Positions 23,049-30,167 of a stretch of 43,715 bases of DNA are shown piece by piece. Every line of letters starts with the position of its first letter. Position 1 is the first letter of the stretch. Below the pieces are notes generated by a model. It saw nothing but the letters and a program-made list of their open reading frames with translations. It was not told the origin of the DNA and did no database searches. The position numbers were made by a program, and so were the translations under genes. The stretch is from Natronohydrobacter thiooxidans (lineage in GTDB: Bacteria > Pseudomonadota > Alphaproteobacteria > Rhodobacterales > Rhodobacteraceae), in the NCBI RefSeq assembly GCF_001884735.1, contig NZ_MJAP01000038.1:1-43715 (forward strand), read 5' to 3'.

Positions 23049-24080
23049 ATGTCTGACATTGCAGGAGAATACATAGACCGGTTGGTGACGGTTGAAATGC
23101 GCAACCGCGCAATGAACCATAACGTTATTGGCCAGATATACGATGCCGCGCGGCAGGAAGGGGGCGGGCGCCCCATCACGACTAGAGCGGCTCAGGCCCT
23201 CATCGAGAATGTTGGTCCGGGCGACGTCGTTTTCATTGTCACCGGAGCAGGATACGCGCCTGAGAGCCCCAATGGCGAAAGCGATGGGCCTCCGGGCGCG
23301 GCGGCATTGGCCCGGACATTGTACTGGGGTCTAAATGCCGTCCCAGTCTATCTGGTTGAAGAAAATCACGCCCCGCCCGTGGTGGCCTCAAGTCATGCCG
23401 CCGGCCTGATGGTGCGCGATTTCGAACTGGCCCAGACCCGGAGGATGGGGGCCGCGCTTCTCAGCCCGCCAGTCGATGGGCAGGGCATGGAGACATGGAT
23501 CGGCAATGTCTTCGAACAGTACAATCCGAAAGCTGTAATCTCGATCGAGCGTCTCGGAGCGAATGAAGACGGGATTGTGCATGGCTCGACCGGGATGCGC
23601 AAACCGGCGGTCGATCTGGGCGGCATTTTTGACGCGGCAACGGCGCGCTCGATCCTGACAATCGGCATTGGCGATAACGGCAACGAGATTGGCTTCGGCC
23701 GTATCTTTGAGTTCATGAAAGAGTTCCATCCCTATGGCCGCGAATGCCAGTATCCCGAGGGCAAGGGAGTGATTTCGGCGACGAAAACCGACATCTTGCT
23801 ACCAGCCTCGATCTCCAACTGGGGGGCGTATGGTCTTTGTGCGATGCTCGCGGTGCTACTTGAAAACCAAGAGCTTGTGCACACACCCGATACAGAGCGA
23901 CGGATACTCGAAGCCTGTCTGAAGGCTGGCGGATGGGAACTTCGCTATTGCACGTCCCGATTTATTGTTGATGGCACCGAGGGCGAATCCTCCATGGCGG
24001 TCATTCAACTTCTGCGAGATCTGGTGCGACTGAATATTGCGGCACCTGATCGTGGGCTGTCCCACGGAAAAATCAAGTAA
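23049..24080 (+). CDS. D-glutamate cyclase-like protein (DUF4392), copy 2
   Basis: A 343-aa paralogue of the preceding gene, from ATG at 23049 with GGAAAGAG upstream. It keeps every block of copy 1: VFIVTGAGYAPE, NGESDGPPGAAALAR, VISIERLGANEDGIVHGSTG, TIGIGDNGNEIGFGRI and YCTSRFIVDGTEGESSMA. The C-terminal 30 residues are almost identical to copy 1. By eye the pair is very roughly 70% identical, so the duplication is not fresh, and retention of both suggests different substrates or a heteromer. It ends 12 bases before tctC, in one operon. Confidence 0.8.
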   Translation: MSDIAGEYIDRLVTVEMRNRAMNHNVIGQIYDAARQEGGGRPITTRAAQALIENVGPGDVVFIVTGAGYAPESPNGESDGPPGAAALARTLYWGLNAVPVYLVEENHAPPVVASSHAAGLMVRDFELAQTRRMGAALLSPPVDGQGMETWIGNVFEQYNPKAVISIERLGANEDGIVHGSTGMRKPAVDLGGIFDAATARSILTIGIGDNGNEIGFGRIFEFMKEFHPYGRECQYPEGKGVISATKTDILLPASISNWGAYGLCAMLAVLLENQELVHTPDTERRILEACLKAGGWELRYCTSRFIVDGTEGESSMAVIQLLRDLVRLNIAAPDRGLSHGKIK

Positions 24081-24092
24081 CAGGAGAGAAGT

Positions 24093-25073
24093 ATGTCAAA
24101 GAAGCTTTTGGGCGGTATAGCCATCGCCGCGGTCACACTCATGGGGACGATGGCCGTTGCCCGGGACTATCCGTCCCAGACAATCCGGCTTATCGTACCC
24201 TACGCGCCCGGCGGACAAGGGGACATCACCGCACGGCTGCTGGCCGACCGTTTGACACCTCGGCTTGGACAGACTGTCATTGTCGAGAACCGTCCGGGGG
24301 CAAATGGCGTGCTGGGGACGGATGTGGTCGTCAAGTCCGATCCTGACGGTCATACATTGGGGCTGGTGGTCGCTTCTCACGTCTTGCAGCGGGGGCTGAT
24401 GGCAAACCTGCCCTATGACCCGATCGAAGATGTCGCACCTGTCACATTGACGACCCGAACCGAAATGGTTCTAACCGCCACAACAACCCTACCGGTGAAC
24501 ACACTCCCTGAATTTATAGAATATGCGCAAGAAAGGCCGGGGCAGCTTGCCTATAAAAGTGCCGGTCAGGGCAGCAACACGCATCTGTTCGGGGCATGGT
24601 TCGCGGATGCTGCCGGGCTCGATATGATCCATATCCCCTACAGCGGCAGCGGCGCGTCTCACCCCGACATTATCGCCGGTGTTGTCCATCTTGGCTTCGA
24701 TACAGTTCCTTCTGCGGGCGGATTGATTGACGACGAACAGCTGAGCCTGCTTGCTGCTGCGGGAACTGAGCGTATGAACCGTTGGCCCGATGCCCCGACG
24801 ATCGCGGAAGCCGGAGCGGAGTATGGCCTGGCCGAGTTTTCGGCCGGTTCCTGGGCCGCAGTGATTGCCCCGGCAGGTACGCCCGAAGACATTCTGAATA
24901 TGCTGTATGAAGAAATTGCGGATATTCTTGAAGACCCAGAGGTGATCGAGCGTTTTGCCAGCATGGGCGCGGTCATTGCCGCAAATACCCCAAAAGAAAC
25001 TGCGGCAATCTTCCGTGAAGAAGAGGCGCTATATACCGATCTTATCCAGCGTCTGGATATCAACCTAGAGTAA
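24093..25073 (+). CDS. tctC: TTT-family periplasmic substrate-binding protein (TctC/Bug type)
   Basis: A 326-aa protein. Residues 1-23 (MSKKLLGGIAIAAVTLMGTM...AVA) are a Sec signal peptide, cleaved before RDYPSQTIRLIV. The mature part has the Bug/TctC pattern: PYAPGGQGDITARLLAD, VENRPGANGVLGTDVV, LAYKSAGQGSNTHLFG, MIHIPYSGSG, and the end APAGTPEDILNMLYEEI. It captures a carboxylate in the periplasm for TctAB. Coupled to D-glutamate cyclase-like enzymes, the likely cargo is D-glutamate, pyroglutamate or a relative; Bug proteins that bind amino acids are known from Bordetella. Substrate is inference. Confidence 0.9.
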   Translation: MSKKLLGGIAIAAVTLMGTMAVARDYPSQTIRLIVPYAPGGQGDITARLLADRLTPRLGQTVIVENRPGANGVLGTDVVVKSDPDGHTLGLVVASHVLQRGLMANLPYDPIEDVAPVTLTTRTEMVLTATTTLPVNTLPEFIEYAQERPGQLAYKSAGQGSNTHLFGAWFADAAGLDMIHIPYSGSGASHPDIIAGVVHLGFDTVPSAGGLIDDEQLSLLAAAGTERMNRWPDAPTIAEAGAEYGLAEFSAGSWAAVIAPAGTPEDILNMLYEEIADILEDPEVIERFASMGAVIAANTPKETAAIFREEEALYTDLIQRLDINLE

Positions 25074-25079
25074 TAAAAC

Positions 25080-25105
25080 CCGGTCTCGAAGACATTCGAG
25101 ACCGG
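25080..25105 (+). other. Perfect hairpin between tctC and tctB
   Basis: CCGGTCTCGAA-GACA-TTCGAGACCGG is an 11-bp perfect stem with a 4-base loop, starting 6 bases after the tctC stop. It would protect the tctC mRNA from 3' decay and let the binding protein be made in excess of the membrane subunits. No T-run follows, so read-through is expected. Confidence 0.7.
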
Positions 25106-25122
25106 TCAATCAGAGAATTGAG

Positions 25123-25575
25123 ATGAAAAAACCTAGCGCCAATACAATCAGTGCTGTCCTTGCGATTACGATCGGCGCTTTCGTTGTTTTCTATGGGTTC
25201 TCAACCTATCGGCTTGGAGCCATTCAGCGGATGGGTCCGGGGATGGTTCCGGTAATCTTTGGTGCTATCCTTGCGATACTTGGGGCAATTTTGCTGACAA
25301 CCGAGCAGTTCAATCGCGTGCGCACAGAATTGCCAGTCGTTGCATGGCGCCCCCTCATTTGGGTTCTGGCGGCAGTACTAGCATTCGCCCTAGCCTTACC
25401 AATCTTCGGAGTTGTTCCTGCGACGGTGCTTCTGATCCTGATTTCCAGTCGCGCTGATGGTGCATTGTCAATTCTGCAGGCTCTGGGTTTGGCCGCAGTC
25501 ATGGCATGTCTGATCTGGCTGGTCTTTGGGCTGGCGCTGAACCTACCCATCCCTTTCCTGACATGGCGGCTCTGA
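25123..25575 (+). CDS. tctB: TTT small membrane subunit TctB
   Basis: A 150-aa protein with four hydrophobic segments (about 12-30, 43-62, 85-110, 118-145), the TctB pattern. The loop YRLGAIQRMGPGMVPVIFG after the first segment is typical of the family (M-G-P-G-x-x-P). Stop and the tctA start overlap (TGATG). It pairs with TctA in the inner membrane. Confidence 0.85.
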   Translation: MKKPSANTISAVLAITIGAFVVFYGFSTYRLGAIQRMGPGMVPVIFGAILAILGAILLTTEQFNRVRTELPVVAWRPLIWVLAAVLAFALALPIFGVVPATVLLILISSRADGALSILQALGLAAVMACLIWLVFGLALNLPIPFLTWRL

Positions 25576-27086
25576 TGCAAGATCAAATCCTCGAAAATAT
25601 TCTGCTTGGTTTGTCGGTCGCAATCAGCCCGTCGGGCTTGTTCTATTGCCTGATAGGGGTCGTTTTGGGCACGATTACCGGAATTATCCCAGGAATAGGA
25701 GCGCTTGCGGCGGTATCCTTGCTGTTTCCGATCACATTTCATCTTGCGCCGACCGAAGCCCTGATCATGTTGGCGGGCATATATTACGGGACAACCTACG
25801 GCGGCTCCACGGCATCAATCCTTCTTAATCTGCCCGGAACCCCATCCTCTGCGGTGGCCTGTCTAGATGGCTACCCCATGGCCCAGAAAGGGCGCGGTGG
25901 TGTGGCGCTGTTCATGACCACAATCGCTTCCTTTGTCGGCGGGTCGATCGGGATTCTGGTGCTGATCTTTCTGGCGCCCATGATCATCAGCGTCGCCTTT
26001 ATGTTCGCGCCCGCAGATTACTTTTCGCTGATTTTGCTGGGCTTAATCATGACGGCAACCATTTCAGGCGGCTCAGTGGTCAAGGCGCTGATTATGAGCG
26101 TGTTTGGCATACTTCTCGGCGTGGTGGGGTTGGATGTCTATTACGGCTCACCCAGATACACGTTCGGGATACTGCATCTTTATGAGGGCATCAGCCTCGT
26201 CGCGCTTGCAATCGGGTTATTTGGCATAGCCGAAGTCATTGCCAGCATCGGCAAAATGGTCCCGGTCGAGATGAGCCGCGACAAGCTGCGGATGCGCAAC
26301 ATGCTCCCCAGCCGTGAAGAAGGTCGGGGCTCGATTGCCCCCATACTCCGCGGGGCCGGAATCGGCACGATACTGGGTGCTCTGCCCGGCACCGGTGGCA
26401 CTATCGCCTCGTATATTTCCTACGCCGTCGAGCGCAGGTTCTCCCGCACCCCTGACCATTTCGGAAAGGGCGCAATGGAGGGGTTGGTTGGCCCGGAATC
26501 CTCTAACAACGCGGCGGATCAGACTGCGTTCATCCCGACGCTAACCCTTGGCATTCCGGGTACGGCCACGATGGCGATCATGCTCGGTGTTCTCATGATC
26601 CACGGAATTAATCCCGGACCACGCTTGGTGGTTGAACAGCCGGCATTGTTCTGGGGACTGATCATGAGTTTCTGGATTGGCAATCTTCTATTGCTGATAA
26701 TCAACATCCCGATGATCGGTATCTGGGTCAGAATTCTAGCTGTCCCTTACAAGATTCTGTATCCGTCCATTCTTGCGTTCGTATGTGTTGGCATCTACTC
26801 GATCAATAACAGTGTGTTTGACATTCTCGTAGTCGTCGCCTTTGGAGTCGTCGGATATGGAACTAAACTTCTTGGCCTGCCATTGCCCCCGCTTCTTCTT
26901 GGCTTTGTGCTGGGTCCAATGTTGGAAGAGCATTTCCGCCGCGCCATGCTTCTTTCTCAGGGAAGTTTCGAAGTCTTCGTTACACGCCCCATCAGTGGCG
27001 CAGCGGTTCTTATAATGGCGGTGGCGTTGTTATACGCTATGGTTCGCTTCGTTCTGTCAAATTCTGAAAAGAATAGAACTATCTGA
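25575..27086 (+). CDS. tctA: TTT large membrane subunit TctA
   Basis: A 503-aa protein with about 11-12 membrane segments. ATG 25575 shares the TGATG overlap with tctB; 25563 is an alternative start 12 bases earlier. Family motifs: CLIGVVLGTITGIIPGIGALAAVSL (first G-x-x-P-G-I/L-G motif), YGGSTASILLNLPGTPSSA, GALPGTGGTIASY and QTAFIPTLTLGIPGTATMAI. The cognate binding protein is two genes upstream. The operon ends here, and IS5-like remnant DNA follows within 80 bases. Confidence 0.9.
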   Translation: MQDQILENILLGLSVAISPSGLFYCLIGVVLGTITGIIPGIGALAAVSLLFPITFHLAPTEALIMLAGIYYGTTYGGSTASILLNLPGTPSSAVACLDGYPMAQKGRGGVALFMTTIASFVGGSIGILVLIFLAPMIISVAFMFAPADYFSLILLGLIMTATISGGSVVKALIMSVFGILLGVVGLDVYYGSPRYTFGILHLYEGISLVALAIGLFGIAEVIASIGKMVPVEMSRDKLRMRNMLPSREEGRGSIAPILRGAGIGTILGALPGTGGTIASYISYAVERRFSRTPDHFGKGAMEGLVGPESSNNAADQTAFIPTLTLGIPGTATMAIMLGVLMIHGINPGPRLVVEQPALFWGLIMSFWIGNLLLLIINIPMIGIWVRILAVPYKILYPSILAFVCVGIYSINNSVFDILVVVAFGVVGYGTKLLGLPLPPLLLGFVLGPMLEEHFRRAMLLSQGSFEVFVTRPISGAAVLIMAVALLYAMVRFVLSNSEKNRTI

Positions 27087-27163
27087 CAGGGCGTCGTGAA
27101 GAGGTTGTTGCACAAGTCTGATGAAGGCGAATTCACTGTGCGAAACTATGGCCCTTGGGCGCT

Positions 27164-27268
27164 CAAACCTGGTATCTGGTGGATCGGGTCGAGAAAGAAC
27201 CTGCCGAACTCTTCATGACTATGGCCGCCAACAACCTTGCCAGATTCCCACGGTTGCTGGTTGTGTGA
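27164..27268 (+). pseudogene. Transposase C-terminal remnant (IS5/IS1182-like)
   Basis: The frame encodes QTWYLVDRVEKEPAELFMTM and AANNLARFPRLLVV, then a stop, the ending style of IS5/IS1182-group transposases (M-A-A-x-N-L-x-R-x-P-x-L-L). The sequence GTTGTTGCACAAGTCTGATGA just upstream (27101-27123) resembles an IS end. No DDE core remains. The 27087-27163 and 27269-27383 flanks show no gene. Confidence 0.55.
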
Positions 27269-27383
27269 CGCGGAAGATCTGCACCAGGCGCGTATGCCGA
27301 ACTTGCCGACAGATATCGCAATCCCGCTGACCTGCCCTAATGAAAGGGCAGAGTTCCCGCTCAGGGACTATTTCAGCGACGTG

Positions 27384-27695
27384 CTAGGCTTTCAGGCTGT
27401 TTGCGACGTTTTCGACGGTAAGCCAGCTGATCCGTGTATTCGATTCGACTGTCACACCTGCGATATGGGGCGTCGCGATCAGGTTTGGTGCGTTGCAAAG
27501 CGGGCTTCCCGCAGCAAGTGGCTCGGATGCAAAGACATCTAACGCAGCCCCGCTCACCTGACCTGAGGCCAAGGCTTGCGCCAATACTGCCTCATCGACG
27601 ATCTCGCCGCGTGCTGTATTGATCAGAATTGCACTGGATTTCATGTTTCGCAGCATCTCGGCGTTGAACATCCCTCTCGTGTCGGCCGTACGCAA
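27384..27695 (-). pseudogene. Truncated D-2-hydroxyacid dehydrogenase
   Basis: The frame gives TRGMFNAEMLRNMKSSAILI, NTARGEIVDEAVLAQAL, SGAALDVFASEPL and LIATPHIAGVTVESN, the C-terminal half of the NAD-binding domain and the catalytic Glu (ASEP) and His (TPHIAG) of this family. The N-terminal catalytic and glycine-rich parts are missing, replaced by IS110 sequence in the same frame. It is probably a lost catabolic gene cut by transposition, possibly once linked to the transport operon. Confidence 0.75.
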
Positions 27696-27704
27696 AGAGC
27701 GGGC

Positions 27705-27884
27705 TCAGTGATGAGATGATCCGCAGGCTTCCATGCCAACGGTGCAAGGCGGGAGTGCCTCGAAAAATGCAAGTAGTTTTGCGCGTTTGATGGCCTTATT
27801 GAAGATCACACGGCCGTTCTCCGAAATGCCATGCACTTGGAAAACATCCTTAGCCAAATCGAGGCCGATTGTATTAGCTGTCAT
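27705..27884 (-). pseudogene. IS110-family transposase, N-terminal fragment
   Basis: ATG 27884 with GGAAAGGAA upstream starts MTANTIGLDLAKDVFQVHGI, the DEDD-type N-terminus of IS110 transposases (G-L-D-L-A-K catalytic Asp). It runs to MEACGSSHH and then TGA, where relatives read a Trp codon. Past the stop the same frame continues ARSLRTA and then enters the dehydrogenase remnant. The upstream flank holds a CCACCCA/TGGGTGG hairpin (27954-27980), a typical IS110 end region. Confidence 0.8.
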
Positions 27885-27989
27885 TGGGGGGTTCCTTTCC
27901 TCGCGGTTGATGACAACTGCACTTTGGCACAATTGGTGCCGGTGGAGCAGGAGCCACCCACCTCATCCGGTTTTGGGTGGTGATCATGT

Positions 27990-28180
27990 GCAAGCCCCGC
28001 GAGCGGGGGCGGGCTGCTGCGGCTTTGCCCTGAGCCCTGACCGCACCTGCTCCCTGCCCCAAGGCGCGGCGAAGACTGTCTCATGCTGAGCCAGTCCTTC
28101 GACCCACGGGGGCATGGTCGCATGCACGGCCAGGTCTCAGCCCTGCGGGGCTGCATCCCTCTTGCGGCACGGGTGGCGCG
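27990..28180. repeat. Dispersed repeat, copy B
   Basis: Starts GCAAGCCCCGCGAGCGGGGG and continues CGGGCTGCTGCGGCTT, then CTGAGCCAG and CTGCATCCCTCTTGC near its end. The order and spacing match copy A at 18816-19000. The first 40 bases differ at only about five positions; the rest is more diverged. Confidence 0.6.
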
Positions 28181-28223
28181 GCGGAGTGGCGGCGAAGGCC
28201 CGCATCATCACCCGCGCCACCTT

Positions 28224-28838
28224 TCACGGCACCGCGGCTTTGAGCCTTTCGATCAGGGCATCGAGCGCGTCCAGCCAGAGTGGTTCGACCTGACCGCGCA
28301 GCAATTGTGTGGCCATCATGGCACCGGGGTCTTTCGCGCTCTCGGCAAGCTGCAGGAGGATACGCTCGGCGACGGGCTTTTGCAGCCGGATGCTATAGGC
28401 CGTCCAGTACTCGGCCGACTGAGCGGGAATATAGACAGGGCCAGGCTTGAACTTCTGGCGCGCCGATTTCATGGCGGCCCCGAGGATCAGATCGATCCTG
28501 TAGCCGTCTTTCTCCAGCGCCAGCAAATCGTCCTTGTGACGATGCAGCGGCCAGAGCGTGATGGAGAAGGCACGCGCCGCTTTGGGCGCTGCCATGGACC
28601 GGGCCCCATTCGCAGGCGGGGAGGATGTGCTTGGCGCAATCTGCGCAGTCGACGCGACCGGCGGTGCGACCTGCGATGGCGCTTCTGGTCTCAGAGGCGC
28701 AGCGGGCTGCGTCACAAATGGTGTTGGCGGCCGCATGCGCGCTGCTGGCGGTTCCACGACAGGCGGCGCGCTGTCGAACACGGCATCGGCATAGACCGGA
28801 TCGATCGCGCCGATGCGCGCTATCCTGCGTTTGGCCAT
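28224..28838 (-). CDS. Putative partner of ParA (Orf204), unknown family
   Basis: A 204-aa protein, ATG 28838 with AAGGA 8 bases upstream, 20 bases after parA on the same strand. It begins MAKRRIARIGAIDPVYADAV and has a Pro/Ala-rich, probably disordered region (about 25-85). A compact C-terminal domain follows (about 88-204: ITLWPLHRHKDDLLALEKDG, KPGPVYIPAQSAEYWTAYSI, VEPLWLDALDALIERL). It is not a ParB/Noc-type protein (no ParB motif) and not an obvious ribbon-helix-helix. The position is where type Ib systems place the centromere-binding protein. Its function is inferred from context only. Confidence 0.6.
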   Translation of the reverse strand: MAKRRIARIGAIDPVYADAVFDSAPPVVEPPAARMRPPTPFVTQPAAPLRPEAPSQVAPPVASTAQIAPSTSSPPANGARSMAAPKAARAFSITLWPLHRHKDDLLALEKDGYRIDLILGAAMKSARQKFKPGPVYIPAQSAEYWTAYSIRLQKPVAERILLQLAESAKDPGAMMATQLLRGQVEPLWLDALDALIERLKAAVP

Positions 28839-28858
28839 CGGGGTTTCCTTTCCGGGTT

Positions 28859-29617
28859 TTATGCCGCTGCCGCATGGCTCAGCATGTGATTGAACACCAC
28901 AGCGACCTCATGAAGCGCGTCCTCGTAATGGGCGGCCTGCCCGCGCACGAGCGGGTTCGGGTCATCGCGTTTTTTCCGGGCGATGGCACCAAGAAGGCCA
29001 AGGCTTTCCATATCCCTGTAGGCCTTGCGCTCGCGCACGGCATAGGGAAACAGGTCCAGCTCGGAGCGGATGCGCTCAAACAGATCCTTCTCGATCGGGC
29101 TGAGCCTTTCTTCGCCCTTGCGGATGCGGGCATCAAACCGGGTCAGAATGCTGATATGGCGGGGAAGCAATTCCGGCTCTTCGACCCGCCCGTGCAAGCC
29201 CTTGTACCACTGATAGGTCGCGACCGCGCCATTGACATTGTTCTCGGTCAGGATGACCGGGGTGACGATCAGACTGGCCTGCACGGCGACATGATCGGCC
29301 CAGGCACCCGCGACACCGGCCGTGTCGATGATGATGAAATCATGGCTCTCAGCCTCGAAGGCCTCATCGAGAAGGGCCACCAGCGCCTCGGTGTCTCTGG
29401 CCTCGACATGCGAGAGAAGTGCCGAGCCATTGCCATGCGTCTCGGCCCGCTGCGCCCAGGCTGCGAGTGATCTCTGGCGATCGGTATCGACCAGCAGGAC
29501 CCGCTTGCCGGAATGGATCATCGCCGAGGTCATCGCGGCACAGATGGTGGTTTTGCCCGCCCCGCCCTTGATCCCCATCACGGCCACCACGACCGGCGGG
29601 TTCGCCTCATCAGACAT
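28859..29617 (-). CDS. parA: ParA-family partition ATPase
   Basis: A 252-aa protein; ATG 29617 is chosen because the deviant Walker A follows properly (VVVAVMGIKGGAGKTT, with KGGAGKT at 17-23). Walker A' and B are visible as LLVDTDRQRSLAAW and FIIIDTAG. No N-terminal HTH precedes the ATPase domain, so it is a small type Ib-like ParA, which cannot regulate its own promoter alone. It moves plasmid copies along the nucleoid with a DNA-binding partner. The likely centromere, a heptad repeat array, lies 84 bases upstream of the start. Confidence 0.9.
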   Translation of the reverse strand: MSDEANPPVVVAVMGIKGGAGKTTICAAMTSAMIHSGKRVLLVDTDRQRSLAAWAQRAETHGNGSALLSHVEARDTEALVALLDEAFEAESHDFIIIDTAGVAGAWADHVAVQASLIVTPVILTENNVNGAVATYQWYKGLHGRVEEPELLPRHISILTRFDARIRKGEERLSPIEKDLFERIRSELDLFPYAVRERKAYRDMESLGLLGAIARKKRDDPNPLVRGQAAHYEDALHEVAVVFNHMLSHAAAA

Positions 29618-29700
29618 ATCTGCACTTTCTCTGTTACGGGATCTGGCCCTCCGGCCAACACATTGAGACACAACCCTAGATGGAGTGCGCCAGGCATTCA

Positions 29701-29890
29701 ACGCGATATGCTGGATGCTCAACGCTCAATGCTGCGCGCTTCATGCGATATGCTGAGTGCACTATGCTTGAACGCTCGGTGCTACATGCTGGAAGCTGAA
29801 TGCGATTTGCTGAACGCTGGATGCTTATTGCTACATGCTGTTTGCGACATGCTGAACGCTGATGGTTTTTTGCTGGATGCTATTTGCTGG
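29701..29890. repeat. Heptad (7-bp) repeat array, candidate centromere
   Basis: 190 bases made of 27 consecutive 7-bp units plus one extra base (phase slip at 29771). The consensus is about WYGCTGN (examples ATGCTGG, ATGCTCA, ACGCTGA, TTGCTGA, ATGCGAT). G at position 3 is kept in all 27 units and C at position 4 in 26. The array starts 84 bases upstream of parA and ends near the probable oriT. Heptad arrays bound by a small protein are the centromeres of the pSM19035 omega/ParA system, so a parS/parC role is the best hypothesis. Confidence 0.85.
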
Positions 29891-30160
29891 AGGCCCTGTT
29901 TTTTCGAGACATCAGCGCGTTTAGCGACGCTGATGGCGGTTATGTCAAAAAACACGCCCTCGCCCCTTCAGCGCGGCGCTGCGGCGCAGCAGCAGGCTAT
30001 TTCGCAAGGTGCGCCTTGAGCAAAGGGCGCGCGTCTTCGCTGCCTTCGTCCCGGCCGGATACATAACACCACAGCACCACTGATGGTTGAATCTCGCATT
30101 GACGCGATTCCGGCATCTGCCTACCCGAAAGGGGGAACAAAAGGTGTTATGTAGCAGGAA
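29891..30160. other. Probable oriT/regulatory zone before the mob genes
   Basis: 270 bases without a gene. It contains CATCAGCG (29910-29917) with CGCTGATG (29928-29935), a small hairpin CAAGG-TGCG-CCTTG (30005-30018), and an 11-bp perfect inverted repeat, TACATAACACC (30060-30070) and GGTGTTATGTA (30143-30153). A CATCTGCC element sits near 30113. Relaxosome genes follow directly, which is where MOBP-type elements keep oriT. The nic site is not identified. Confidence 0.5.
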
Positions 30161-30167
30161 ATGGATA

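Noticed and set aside
29701..29890. CRISPR array
   Set aside because: Units are only 7 bp and contiguous, with no spacers and no cas genes.
29513..30019. Open frame through the heptad array giving a repeating Met-Leu-x-Ala/Cys peptide
   Set aside because: It begins inside parA on the opposite strand with no ribosome site, and its regularity is explained by the 7-bp DNA repeats (3 x 7 = 21 bases = 7 residues).
30087..30167. Upstream extension of the MobC-like protein
   Set aside because: The TTG at 30168 has AGGAA at the right distance, and the extension covers the perfect inverted repeat region.
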